A stretch of DNA of 64,000 nucleotides from Eonycteris spelaea (lineage: Eukaryota; Chordata; Mammalia; Chiroptera; Pteropodidae). Below are positions 33,637-45,900 of the stretch, piece by piece. Position 1 is the first letter of the stretch. Each line of letters begins with the position of its first letter. The stretch is taken from the NCBI GenBank assembly GCA_003508835.1, contig PUFA01000021.1:9960501-10024500 (forward strand), written 5' to 3'. Under the pieces are notes generated by a model. It did no database searches and was not told the DNA's origin. It saw only the letters and a program-made list of their open reading frames with translations. The position numbers and the translations under genes are program-made.

Positions 33637-36600
33637 AACAAATTTAAGCAAAGTTTTTCCTGAACCTCATAAAATCTTGCCTAAAACATATATTTTCAAT
33701 ACACATGAAACTAACACATGAAGTTTATTTTCTTAATAGTTCGAAGTGTTAGGTTAAGTATTTAATAGGAGATGCTTCAAAATAGAAAATGTTTAAAAAA
33801 TAAAACGTTCATACTCTTAAGTATTACTAGGTATTTTCTCTTATCATTTTAAGAACCAGTATGACAAAATAAAACATTGTGTTCAGAAATGTTATTCTGG
33901 TATTTTAAAAAGGCAAAGACTAGAAAAATGCACATTTATTTAGGGAATCATTTAACCAGTTTTGATCATGGGGTTAAGATATAAATCCCCCAGGGAAAAT
34001 TAGCAAAAAAAGTGAAAAGTCTCCTCCATAGCCTCAAAGGGTCCATTTTTATCTGTATTATCCTAACGCCAGAGAAAAATAGTCCATCTGAATCATGTTG
34101 GTGGTCAAAACAAAGACAACACACAAAGAAAATGAAATCAGATTATTCTCTGAATTGTCTTTTAATTAGCTCTGACCCATTTAAGTTGAAAACTCAGAGC
34201 TGGCCACAGGTTTCATGGAAAGGCCTGGGTAGTGCTAAATAAATTGGACTTTTCTATATTTTTTATACAGAATCTGTTAATTATACAATATCATTTAAAA
34301 GATGTCATAAGAATCATTGTGCTGAATTAATGCCTTTAAAGGTGAAAATATGCTAGAATTAAGAAGGGCAGGAAGGAACAATCATGTCATTAGATGAACA
34401 TTGTGTAAGTGTGACATAAAATTTTAATCATTTGAAGTTTCAACTTTGCAAAAGTGTAAATAAAACATAATTCTAATAATAAATGAACATTTTGGAATTT
34501 TGATATCCCCATACTAGAATTTAATTTGTAAAAGTTTAAATTTTTTCACTTGTATCCTTTAAATATTTATTTCTCAATTTTATACCAGCAATTTGTCAAT
34601 GTTCCAGAACTAATTTTCTGAAATTGTCCTGTATTTTATTTTCACTTTGAGAAGGTAAATCTGAATTTTTTTTATTTAAAAAAGTTTATTATAGATCATA
34701 AATAAGAAATATTCCTAACAATCATATATTTTATCTCATTTATATATTTATCAAAATGCATTAAGTTTACATTAAAGAAAATAACATAGAGAGGAGCTTT
34801 TAATGTTTTCCTTTTTATCCTAAGTGCTGGAATGCAACTGAGGGACACTGAAAAAAATGTATATACATCAAAATATTTTCATGGCCAGTCATCACATAAC
34901 TAACATTAAGATATTAAAATATTGTCATCTCCTCATGATGGCCAGATTTATACTGCACAATCATTTGACTTCAAGATGAAATTTTTGTTTTCTCAGTAAA
35001 AATATTAGACAAAATTGATTCTAAACAACAAACACTAATAGTGGCAAAGAAATAAGAGCAGATCAGCATAAAACTACATATATCTATTTTGTATGTTTAA
35101 ATTCGAATTCATAGCATTCACTTTCTTTGTAGAATACTTGCTCAGGTTTCTTCTGTTTTTGAGCCCTTTTCACAGTGTGAATAATTATTGTGGGTAATTT
35201 GGTTTTCCATCACTGTAAGCAGTGGATGTGATTGGCCAAACATGGGGACAAAATGTAAACCAAAGTGACTATTGAAATGGACAAATGATATGTAGACAAG
35301 AAAAGGGAAGTGTCTTTACTCAGAAAGCGAACACCAATGTTTCATTAGCTTGAAAGCTTTAGCTCTTTAAAACTCTTCAGTCAAATTAGTTAGTTAGAAG
35401 AAAGCTTCTTTGGCACAGCTTCTATCAGATATTCCTCTGTTTAGAGCAATATTTCTGAATAATGATCTTGCGTATCAATTCATCCATTTGGAATATTAGT
35501 TGGTCAACAATTGCAGTACCTGTTATAATATGCGTTGCCTTGTTCCTTTCCCCCTCCAAAATACTCTTACTAAATTATCTGAAAGTGACTAATTATGATC
35601 AGTTTTGTTAATTATCACCAGTTTTGTTTCTCTTACGGATATTTGAATTTTACAGAAATAAAAAGTTACACACTAAGAGTAATTTGTTGATGTTAGTCTA
35701 GTGGATTTTTTTTTTTTTTTGTAAAAATATTCTTAGCATTACAGGTGAGATGAAGATATGCATTTGGAACTGTTTATGAAGAAATGGTAATATGTTTTAT
35801 TTTCTACTCTTTATGTCCTCATTTATGGGACTGAACACATGGCTGAGAAGAGTTAGGCGTTGGGTCATAGAACAGTTACTCCGTAAAGATAATGGGCCTC
35901 TGCTTCAATTAAAGACCTTGGCCTTGTAAGACATCTACAGCAACAAATCTGAGGAACTTAGACACTAATTGGGCCATAGATATGAATTAGAATGCTAGGC
36001 TAAGGAATAAATCTTAGTGTCTGCCATGCATAGTGTATATTCAGTACACAACTGCATACATGAATGAAGAAATGAAATAATACAGACTAGTGACTTTTTT
36101 ATTTCAAAATATTTCTGAACTGTTATCATTGCTAATAACTGGAAACTCGGCACAAATGTCATTCAGAATTCATGTTAAACTTTAGAATTCTAAAGTGAAG
36201 AGAAGCAGAAGAGATGTGTCGAGTGGTGTGGTGGGCGAAGTTTGGAGGCTGGGCTCAGGGCAAGTGTACTTGCTATTTGAAATGTGAACTTGACTATTTT
36301 GCCATCCATTCTTCTGCGACTCGTCTCTCTTCTACTCATCGTTAGAGCTCACCTGCATTTACTATTTAGACAGTATCTAATTGCTGGATACTCGCTTCCA
36401 GCTCAAGGGAACATGTGACTCATTTAGGGAGGTGTTGTTCTTCAAAGGAAGAGAGGTCCTCAAACCCTAGAAGACAAAATGCCTGACAGTACCGTTTCTG
36501 CAGAGACATCTGCATATAAGGGAGAAATAAGTTATGTGCACTGATTTAGAAATCAGAGTACAATTTATGGTACCGGTTTCCATTAGAAAACGTGGTCTGA

Positions 36601-37442
36601 GGTTCAATTAGCGTCAAGGTATTTTTGGAAACTGACACATCGGTGAGATGAAGATAATGATTTAGAATTCAGATTCAAATAGAAATTAATTAGCACAAAT
36701 ATCTGAAACTTTTATATAGCCCAGATAAAATCGCTTTACTTGCTTTCTTTCATTAGTATAAATTTAAATTATAATAAACAATGATTAAACATTTTTATTA
36801 AATCAAATTTTATCTTTAATTAATTGAAGGAAGTAATTTTTTGAAAATATAGCTAAGAAAATAGAGTCCTTGGCTTTGCTTTATGTAAGCTTTTAGATAG
36901 TCTATTAGTATGATTGTCTTTAAAGATATAAAAATAACAATTAGGGTTTGCAAGTTAATCAGCATAGGAAACTTTTACATTCTCTCCAAGCTCCAAAACA
37001 TTTATAACTCCCCAATGTTCTGATTTACTAAACAGTGATTTCGGACGGTGCTCTGAATACTTCGAACTTATGCAGATTTAGAAACCTCCCTGCAAAAAAA
37101 AAAAAAACTGTGGTGAAACCAGATTCCAAAGGTGAGCTCTAATCAGCGACTTCTTCTGTAGAGGGAAACAAACACATTAATCCCTTCCTAACACTGAAGT
37201 TGTTAGTTCTATCCTTACCGGAGCGTCTTTGAAGACCCTAAACGGTGTTAGGAAAACAGGCGGGAAGGTCAATAAAATGAGTAATTCTATAAAGCCATGC
37301 GAACATATTTTTATTTTTCCTGAATAAAATAATAAGTCATAACATTAGGTGACTTTCAATATTATTTTATATATTATCAAATAATATTAATAGTAGGTAT
37401 GCTACCAATTTTAATTTATGTTCCCTTGGTCAACAGAAACTT
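33637..37442. other. unassigned AT-rich block
   Basis: The longest stretch (3.8 kb) in which I recognise nothing. It is AT-rich with only short open frames; T-runs occur at about 35707-35720 and an A-run at 37095-37107. The scarcity of recognisable repeats makes it a candidate for conserved noncoding DNA, or for repeats too old to recognise. Confidence 0.5.
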
Positions 37443-37460
37443 TCAAAGATGGGGTGTTTT

Positions 37461-37756
37461 ACTCTTCCTTCCTTCCTTCCTTCCTTCCTTCCTTCCTTCC
37501 TTCCTTCCTTCCTTCCTTCCTTCCTTCTTCCTCTTTTCCTTTCTCTTTCTTTTTTTTTTAGGTGAGACAACCTTGGTTGACCTCTCAGATTGCAAAGACC
37601 TTGTCAGTTTACAATCCTTTATTTCTTTAATTTTTACCCCTATAGCACCTGGTCTTCCTAGGTGGTCTCCCATCCAAGTACTAACCAGGTCTGACCCTGC
37701 TTAGCTTCTGAGATCAGACGGGATCGGGCTTGTTCAGGGTGACATGGCCCTTAGAC
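37461..37756 (-). mobile_element. 5S rRNA-derived SINE, long form, with (GGAA)n tail
   Basis: A near-complete long-form copy on the minus strand. The head at 37641-37756 has C-box 'gtacttggatgggagacc' and A-box region 'agctaagcagggtcagacc'. The module at about 37562-37620 has the same paired stems as the copy at 33389, with a G.U wobble (37588-37596 with 37608-37616). The tail passes from T-rich (A-rich in sense) into (TTCC)n. The flanking target duplication is 'tcaaagatggggtgtttt' (37443-37460) and 'tcaaacatggggtgtttt' (37757-37774), 17 of 18 identical. This places the whole TTCC tract inside the insertion. A 153-codon frame overlapping the SINE and its flank is not a gene. Confidence 0.95.
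37465..37527. repeat. (TTCC)n microsatellite in a SINE tail
   Basis: About 15 TTCC units, almost perfect, followed by a T/C-rich stretch to 37559. It lies between the left target duplication and the SINE module, so it replaced or grew from the A-rich SINE tail. Confidence 0.97.
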
Positions 37757-37774
37757 TCAAACATGGGGTGTTTT

Positions 37775-39644
37775 TCAATTCCACCCATAGACAGATATTT
37801 TCCTGTGAAAACTTTATTCCAAAGCTTGTGCCATCATGCCTTGTTACACACTTTCTGGCTTTCTCCTTTTCAACAGAGCAAAGAGTATAATTCTAAGACT
37901 AATGTTTACTTTTCTATACCTACATGTCAAGCAGTTTCAGAGCAGCGGCCACCACTAAAGCTGCGGTGGGCCTGCCACACTGCTGCACAAGGACACAGCC
38001 AGCCCCAACAGAAGAGGGCAGCTTATTATTCCTGGCACAGAGGACAGCGCGGGCTTTCTGTGTGCCTTGCTTCTCCTTGTCCTCACATCCACAGGGTGGT
38101 GGCATGGGCGGGCCCAAGGGAATGTTGCACACACAGTGGATCCTTGCTATGCCTGAAAAACACTAATGTCAAGAAAGCCCCGATCTTATGAAGAGACTGC
38201 TAGTACATCTTCCTGTTCTTCCCTCGGAGACACTATTTCTTCATTATCCTGGAATGTGTGAGGATATGAGAAGGAGTCTCTAGCTTTATAACCTTGGAAG
38301 TTAAACAAACCTGCCTCCTACCCAGGTATAGCTTTGCAAACGTCCTTGACTAAAGCTGTCAGTGACCTTTGCTCAAAAGATGTGCAGAAATGGCAGATCC
38401 CTGGAGAATTTACTCCCAGCCAATGTTATCTTTTTTCTTATCTATAATTCCTTTGCAAAAACTTCTGTTTCGCATTTTGCATCCTTTCTTTATGGATTAC
38501 ACAACCAAAATTGTATTATTTTCCTAATTATCCTCCAAGGCAGTAATTTTCCTGTGCTTTACTAGATAGAAATAACTATATTCTGGCATTTGAGGAAAAA
38601 GAGGTTTGCAGTTAAGGAGGCTTAGGAAAAAAAAAAAACTATTTTTTTCTTGATCAAAACAAGACAATCTGAGTAGGGCGTTTGACTTTACAAATAGAGA
38701 TAAATTTGGAACCATGCTTGCCACTTTGGAAAATGCTAATATAATAATGGCTAAAGAAGTATAGGTAGTTATGTAACCTTAAAGGAGAAATGAGGAAAAA
38801 AAACATATGGTTATGTGAAATTAACAAATACTAAACTACTAAGCATGAAATCAGACTTTCTTACCTCTGTAGCCCCTGAAATCAATCTCAGGTTAAGTCA
38901 AACCACTGCTGAGTGTACTTTTTGATTAAATATTCTTCCCTATGGCCAGAAGTCTTGAGATAATGTGGCAGCCAACACAACACCAGGGTGGAAGCTGGCA
39001 CTTGGTGTGTTTAGCTGATAGCACTCACATATCCGTTGGCAGAGTGTAGGAAAGTTCTTTGGATGAGTGAGTTCTCAAAAACATCTGGCAGAAAACCTGT
39101 TCTTATCAGCAATGCTTTTGCCTTGAAGATTCTTGAGAATTTTCACAAATGCCTAACTTTGTTTACTGATAGATAGCTATATGGAAACTCAGCATTAATA
39201 TTTCGAGGAACAAAAAGTCAGGATGTGTTCCTTGCTTCAACTCTGGCCAGGCAGTTGAGCAAAGGGTCTTAATTAGTCCTTCTCAGTATTGGAAACTTGT
39301 TTAGTCTTAAAGCTAGATTTTTGGCTTGATTGAGGAGAAATGTTGCTGTTCCATTAAGTGATCAGTGGCCAGTGCAGTGTTCTGGCTCTGTCAGGGGAAG
39401 GGGTCATGCATGATGACCCAGCTTGTGCTTCCTTTTCTAATAGCAATGGGTTGGAATGGACCTCTGCCAAAGAAGTAATTCCAGGAGGACTTTGGTGGGA
39501 GCGCCGGATGGTGAACTGGTTTTTGTGATGAAGATCTCAGTCTCTCTGAATGCTTGGGCTTTATGTAAGGTCAAATGTCAAGCCAGAATAATTGTAGAGA
39601 TTAGTCTTCCTGGCTCAGCAATGGCCTCCAAAGGTGCAGAGATA
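37775..39644. other. unassigned sequence with a GC-richer patch
   Basis: A GC-richer patch at about 37925-38135 has overlapping open frames on both strands (80, 70 and part of 153 codons), but none resembles a protein that I know and composition alone explains them. The remainder is ordinary. A decayed pseudogene in the patch cannot be excluded. Confidence 0.45.
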
Positions 39645-39840
39645 AGAGCATATATCTATGTGACTTTGGGGAAACTGTTCTCTGTTTCGCCATCCTTAAA
39701 CTGGGGATATAACACTCATCTTTTCAAAGTTAAGCAATGAGAAGATTGAACAAGGTCACGAATGAGAAGTATAGTTTGCAAATATGTAATAAGGTAGTAA
39801 ATAGCAGGTACAGTTAAGGGGTCAGTGCAATCCTCAATAA
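39645..39840 (+). mobile_element. MIR SINE, sense (diverged)
   Basis: 'tatgtgactttggggaaact', 'gccatccttaaactggggat' and 'aagattgaacaaggtcacga' follow the MIR core and 3' order (tgtgaccttgggcaa, cctcatctgtaaaatgggga, aggattaaatgag). Confidence 0.5.
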
Positions 39841-40469
39841 AGTTTGTATATTAAATTGAAACATAAAGCCCTAATTAGAATTTTTGCATTTGAATTACAC
39901 AGTTACACTGTTATGTATTCCTAAAAGAACAGTACAGTTAGGCATTACTAAAGAATATTACGGTTACCGAAATACAAGGTCATGAACTCACATTCTTTAA
40001 AACAACTGCATTAAGAATCTGTCATATGTGTCAGAATCACTCAGTTTATAGTGCTATGGAAGTACTGATGTTAGGAAGCACTGATGTTAACCCAGGGAAA
40101 GAATATTTTCTTTAAGTTCATTGACATGTGGTCAGCTTAAGAAAAAAGAGCTTCTCAGTGGCATGAAAACTGTTTTTTGCAACAGGTAACACAATCAGAC
40201 TAAAATAAGTTTTGTAAAACCATGTTCTGTAAGGGTACTTGTCCTCAGTTTTGCTCATTCTGGACACTGTAATCTTAATTTTAGGTTAGGGAAGGTCCAC
40301 CTATTCTAAAGCAATACAGGAACACGATGGATTTAAATTGCTTCATACATCCCGATAGTAACGTGTATGCAGCATACTTGATTATCAGAAATATACATGC
40401 GATTGATAGGACACACATTCCCATATCACAGTGCAGATATAAACATATCTCTCTGATTTTAAAAATTGA
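39841..40469. other. unassigned sequence
   Basis: No recognised feature. It forms the left shoulder of the CpG-rich focus and includes the start of the longest open frame of the window (40327). Confidence 0.5.
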
Positions 40470-40760
40470 ACCCGGTAGAGGCCGTTTTTCAGGTTCAGAC
40501 GCAGTCTGGCATCTTCCTCCCTGCCTGAGCTGTGAGGGTACCGCGGAGACTTCCCAGTTCCACCGAAAGACAAACTGGAGCGTCCAGTCAGCGCACAGGG
40601 AGACCAGGAGTTTTCCTGTTCATGCTCTTCTCGCTGCTGCAGCAAGTCTCTCCGTGCAGCCCAGAGTGGGGATGACCTGCGCAGGCCGGCATAGACCCTG
40701 CCTGCCTGGCGGGTGGAGAGGCTCTTGTTTGGACGTGGCCGATCAGGTTTATTGGTTAAG
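40470..40760. promoter_or_regulatory. CpG-rich focus (possible small CpG island)
   Basis: I count 15 CpG in about 290 bp, at roughly 57% GC by eye, in a window that is otherwise AT-rich and CpG-poor. That gives an observed/expected near 0.6. Several CpG sit in 'taccgcggag', 'ggccggcat' and 'gacgtggccgatc'. The longest open frame of the window (181 codons, 40327-40872) crosses it but shows no domain, and its first third is translated AT-rich DNA, so I do not call a gene. It could be a promoter for a noncoding RNA, an exon of a gene lying elsewhere, or a young GC-rich repeat. Confidence 0.4.
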
Positions 40761-41664
40761 ACTCACATGTTCAGACATTGTTCCCAGGCCATGGTTTCTT
40801 AGCCAGGTTGGCCTGTCCAGCTTGGGCTTCCAGCCATCGCTGCTCATTTTCCCAGAGCCAGCCTCGGCATAAGACTTGAGTCATCAGCCCTGACCTCCTT
40901 TCTCTGGTGCCAAAGTCCCCTTTGGGGGCCTTTGATGTCCTTTTCTGCCACCGTGGATGGGGCAATCTCAGTCTATCAGAGGGAGTTCTCGTTTTTCAAT
41001 GACATGTTATTAAATCTTGGTTTTCATTCAGAAGCGGTAACGAAACCCTCAGCTCTTTACAAAAACCGAATTTTCTATTTATAAATCTGATTTTCTAAAG
41101 CATAAATTAAAGATATTTCTCTTGGATATTTTTATCTGTTGGATTCCATTAAGAAGATTTTGAGAGACCAGTGGGGGGAAGAGGGATATAAGATCATAAG
41201 GGGCAATTTCCCAGAAATATCTAAAATATATAAAAAGTCACAATCTCTTTAATCATTAGTGATGTACTTTCCTACTGGTAGAAAGAGAAAATATTCTGTT
41301 TTAAAATGAGAGAAGCCCTGGAAATCTCATCTAAGGAACTGGAAATAACTTGTCAGTACTTTTTTTTCTTTTATGCTCTGAATTCATTTTTAGTAACAGT
41401 GGAAGCAATTTGAAATGAAATACAAGACTTAAAGCAAATGAAACGGAAATGAATGCCAGCAATAAATGGCAAGAAGTACAGTTCAGTGGGTTCTTCAGAA
41501 ATCTTGTCTCTTGGCACCAAATGCTGAACGTTTCTTATTTTTGTTTTTGAAATTCTACAATCATGGAGCTATATCCATTGTTATTAAAATCAATTCCATT
41601 ATAATATGTCCATTTGTTCTCTTAATAGCACAAGTTTCACCTCAAACAGACCTGAACTCAGATC
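40761..41664. other. unassigned sequence
   Basis: Right shoulder of the CpG-rich focus, GC-richer up to about 40970, then AT-rich. No repeat or gene recognised. Confidence 0.5.
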
Positions 41665-41835
41665 AAATCCCTTAAATTTCTGAGATATTTTCTTTATTCT
41701 TAGATGTAAAGTAAAAAAGATATATATATAATTTATATTGTACTTATGAGAATTAAAGATAAAGTATCTTATATTGAACTTTTCCTACATGGTAGGTACT
41801 AAACACATGACAGCTATGATTATTATATCTAATAT
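41665..41835 (+). mobile_element. MIR SINE 3' part, sense (tentative)
   Basis: 'gatgtaaagtaaaaaagata', 'gtacttatgagaattaaaga' and 'ctacatggtaggtactaaac' fit the MIR 3' half in order, with an AT stretch expanded in the middle. Confidence 0.45.
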
Positions 41836-42334
41836 TAACATAATAATCATTTGTTTTAATCTTTGAGGTATTTGTTGTTTGTAACACTTTTACAGTAAAT
41901 GGTCTTAAATGATGGAATTTTTAAGTTCAAGTGTACAAAGTATTAAAAACAAAGATATTTGACAATAATGTGATCGTAATCACAATGGAGAATTCAGTGG
42001 GCAATAAATAAAGAGGTCTTAGAGGGTGAATTAAAGTGGAATCACTTTGGGAATCAGAATTTATAATGAAGTGTTTATAATAAAGATCATTTCATAGAGA
42101 AATGTAGAGGGAGACAGAGTTTGCTAGGGAAAGTGCCCATAATTAGGAAGAACTTCGGTGTTTGTCCTCTTTAATTTCTTCAAGATCTCTCTTGGCTGCT
42201 TTCTACACTATTCCTTGTGTCTTTTTCTTATAGTTAAATCTAAATGTTTTTTTTTCCTTGAATTCTGTCCTTGGTCAATTGTGTTTCTATCTAATGGTTT
42301 TCGTTGAATCTCCCCAGTTGGGTGTTTTGACAAC
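41836..42334. other. unassigned AT-rich sequence
   Basis: No recognised feature. Confidence 0.5.
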
Positions 42335-42960
42335 AATTTAGCAAATATTTATTTGACATCTCCTGTATAACCAACATTTTTCAGAGTCCTAGGAATATAT
42401 GCACAAATAAAACTTGGTTCTTGATCTCAAAGAAATTGACATATTTGGGGAGACAACAAGGAAATAAATAATCTTAGCATAATAATATAATTTTATGTAA
42501 CATAAAACCTTAAGGTGACATGGACTGGGGGAGGAAAATTTAGAAAATGTTTCCTAGAGAAAGTGAAGCTGTGCTCAGTTTTTATGAATGAAAAGTTTAC
42601 AAGAAGAACAAGTGTACAGCTGAAGTTCCTGGAATAAGGAACAGCATGAACAACATTACATCGGCAGATGTGTGGTTGATGTGTGTGGGAAACTGAAAAT
42701 AATTTGTAAAGTGCAGGGTTGGGAGTAACAAAAGTTAAAACTAGAGAGACACACAGATGCCAGACGAAGAGAATCCTGTGTCAAAGGCTAAAGTGCTTTG
42801 ATTTCATCTCCAAGACAACAGGAAGAAAGCTCTCGGAAGGTCAGGGTAAGTGATTAATGACATTCCCCTTAGAGTTCATAAGTACAGAATGGCAGCAACT
42901 TGAATATAAACTCTGACCTATACGAAAGACACTGAGCATTCAGAAAGACCTTTATAATAT
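42335..42960 (-). mobile_element. LINE-2 3' half, antisense
   Basis: The + strand starts with 'tttagcaaatatttatttga', continues with 'ttcttgatctcaaagaaatt', 'tttcctagagaaagtgaagc', 'ttcctggaataaggaacagc' and reaches 'agtgctttgatttcatctcc'. This is the complement of the L2 3' UTR followed by the ORF2 end. It is one of the longer L2 relics here, with frames broken. Confidence 0.65.
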
Positions 42961-45900
42961 AGAGAGAAATATTCAAAGTCTGGATTAAATAAATCCATCA
43001 CATGTGTCTCATCCTAGAGAGAAGAGCCTATGGCAAATGCTGATACCACATGTACCATGGTGTAAAAACAAGGAAAGCAAGGGTAAGGCAGGGAAAGAGG
43101 AAGAACAAAAATCAGGGTCTGACAACAAGCTGGTCACTGTTTTGGTATTAAATAAAGCTGACAACTGGATCTTGCAGAAGTGTCTTGTGAACTACATCAT
43201 AGGACAGTCTACCCAGAAGGATAAAGAGAGAAGATTTATTCATCAACTACTGTCTCCCTTGCAGGCTTTCATTTCACATCGGAAGTCCCCAAGACTGTCT
43301 GTACAGTGTTACATCTGAAATTCCACAGGGAAGTGCTTGGGCAGGAAGTGAGCCATTTGTGGGATGCTGGCATGAGGTAATGCACTGCTAGGTTAAACTT
43401 ACATAGAGTTAGTCAGAGCTCATACAGACTGGGTCCCTTCTCTTGTGGCTTGCTTGAAGTGGTTCTGGTCAACAACCCTGGAGGCTGACGCTAAGAAGAA
43501 TCTACGGACTCTGATACAGGCACCCTGTGGTCGATGGGGATGGGACAATCATAGTGATGTAAAGATGGGTAGGAACCCATTCACTATCAATGGTTCAGTG
43601 GATGTATTTATGTAATGGAAAGTGAGACTGGCATTATAATTAGATCTCTGAGATTTGTAAGGTCTGCTGAGCTCTTTCACATTGGCTAATCGATAGTAAG
43701 ATATCTAACAGGGATAATGATGATCAAATCATGTTGATATTTCATCAATTGTTTTAATGCAAGAAAAACAACTCTCATAAGTAGAGATTGGCTTGAATAA
43801 ACATGATCTAGATTATATAGCCCTTCTCCCAATATCAGATAAACCCTCTATATTCATAGATGCAGAATATTTTGAAGGAAGTAAACAATTGTATTTCCTT
43901 AAGGAAGGACCCTATTACATAACAAGAATATCCAGGAAAATGTCTCCTTAGTCTTTCTGTAAGGCCTGTGGTCATTTGCATAGGTGATGGTAGTGGTGAA
44001 CAGAAAACACCCAGGCTTTCCAGAAGTGGTTGATGTTGGCATTGAAGTATGCTAATTTCTTAGGGCTCAGAACATCAGGAGATCAATGTAGTTTTGACTG
44101 GTGTCCAAACTAAAGAAAGTCAGCTGGGGCCCTGAGCATATCCATGGTCATCTTCCCAGGTACATAACATTGGGGTAACATACTTCACCCCAAGAAGAAA
44201 TAGCCACAATGATCAAAATTTCAATTACTCTTGTATGAATTCTCTAAACTCTCTTTTCTCATCTGTTCTCTCATCTAGAAACCTGTGCCACATGAATCCT
44301 TACTATCATCATGGATGAACCCAGCCCTACCTTTTCTGGCTCTGTATCCATGAAACGGATCACCTAATTAGAGAAAACACACATACTCATGAATCATCAG
44401 AGTAATGCAATATAAATTAGGCTTTAATTCTAATTTCTTTAGATGGTTGGCTTTTACATTACTCACAGTAATAACTCAAATATTTTCTGCTCTTTCAAAG
44501 ATTTATGCCTGTTTCAACCTTGACTTTCTGGGAAGAGAGCGTTGCCTCAATCTTAAATGACTAAATAAAAGTTATCAGATAAGAATTCTCTCAATTTTCC
44601 ACCAAAAACATGCAAGTCATAGTGTGTCTGTACTCACACTTTTCCTTTTATGTTGCAATGCAGGAAGTGTCCTTCCTCTCCCTCCCCTCTCTCTATAGCT
44701 ATGTTGGTTCTTTTTCTCTGCATAATCCTGACTAATACACATAGTAATCTGCTTATCATCATGTAGGAAGTATTAAGTAAGGGCGTCGATATGGAATATA
44801 GTGCTTCAAGAAAAACAGTGGCCTGACAAGAGAAATGGATTGAGAATAGGATCATGGGGACAATCATAATGTTTAAATGATGAATAATATAACAGTAGGG
44901 CATGAAAGAACCTGAGAAGAATTGATCAAGGAGATGTGGAGAGTATCACAGGAGTGACTTGAGCAGTCTGATAGATCAGAGAGTATTAGTGCAAAGGGAA
45001 TGGTGTGCAGTGTTTAACATAGCAGATAGCAATGAAATGTGGTCTAGTGATTCGACAATTAGAAAAATCCTTGGCTATCTTAGCACGAGTAGAATTAAAG
45101 ACTAGAACCTTGTTTTCAGTCTGGAAAAGAATTAATAGAGAAATGAGAAACCAAAGACTTTTCTTTGCAGATTTGAAATGAAAAGGGATAAAGATAAGGA
45201 AGTAGCTAAAGGAAAACTCAGGTCCAAAAGAAAAGTATTTACAATTTCTTTTTCTTTTCCTGTTTTGTTTCATTTTGTTTTGTTTTATTTAAGTCTAAAA
45301 TACCTGTATCACATTTTAAAGTTCGAAAAACATCTCTGAAAAGAGAAGAAATAGTGTTTGCATGGAGAGGAAGGATGCCAGTCCTCCAGCAGATGATCCA
45401 GGTGAGCTCAAGAGCACCTGTGCTGGTGCTGATCTTGCATACGAGGGAACACACAAGCACCCCAGAAATGGAAGAAAGCCTGGAAGTGTGGGCCAGATAT
45501 AAAGATGCAGGCATGGGGGATAAAATAATGAGATCAGTCATAGAAATCGATCTTCAAATGAAAAAGACCTGGTAAGTATTAGTATAGGGGAATTCAGAGA
45601 GTGGCAAATTTTTTCATCGTTGTTTAGTAGACAGAATTGGTTAAAGACAAGAAAGCAATTAATTACAGCGAAAGGTCAGATAGAAGATTAAAATCTGAAT
45701 TAACGACAATCCTTGGGTTTTCCTTTTTTCTGCAGAGTACTTGGTGGCCTAATCAGAAGTAGAGTCATTGTTGCGTGTTAACCATGTTTGGAACAACAAC
45801 AACAACAACAAAAACACCTGCAAGTTAGAAGAGTTTCTTTAGAGGAAGAAATGAAAGTAAACATCAGTAGAGTAGAGTGGGGATGAGGTGACATCAAAAG

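Noticed and set aside
37730..38191. 153-codon open frame overlapping the 5S SINE
   Set aside because: It starts inside the SINE head and overlaps other frames on both strands in a GC-richer patch. No protein family recognised.
40327..40872. 181-codon open frame, the longest in the window
   Set aside because: No recognisable domain. Its first third is translated AT-rich DNA and the rest crosses the CpG-rich focus, where stop codons are rarer. I kept the CpG focus as a finding and not the frame as a gene.
43004..43318. 104-codon frame as a possible exon
   Set aside because: It has a reasonable residue mix, but I could not find convincing splice signals and boundaries at both ends, or a family match.
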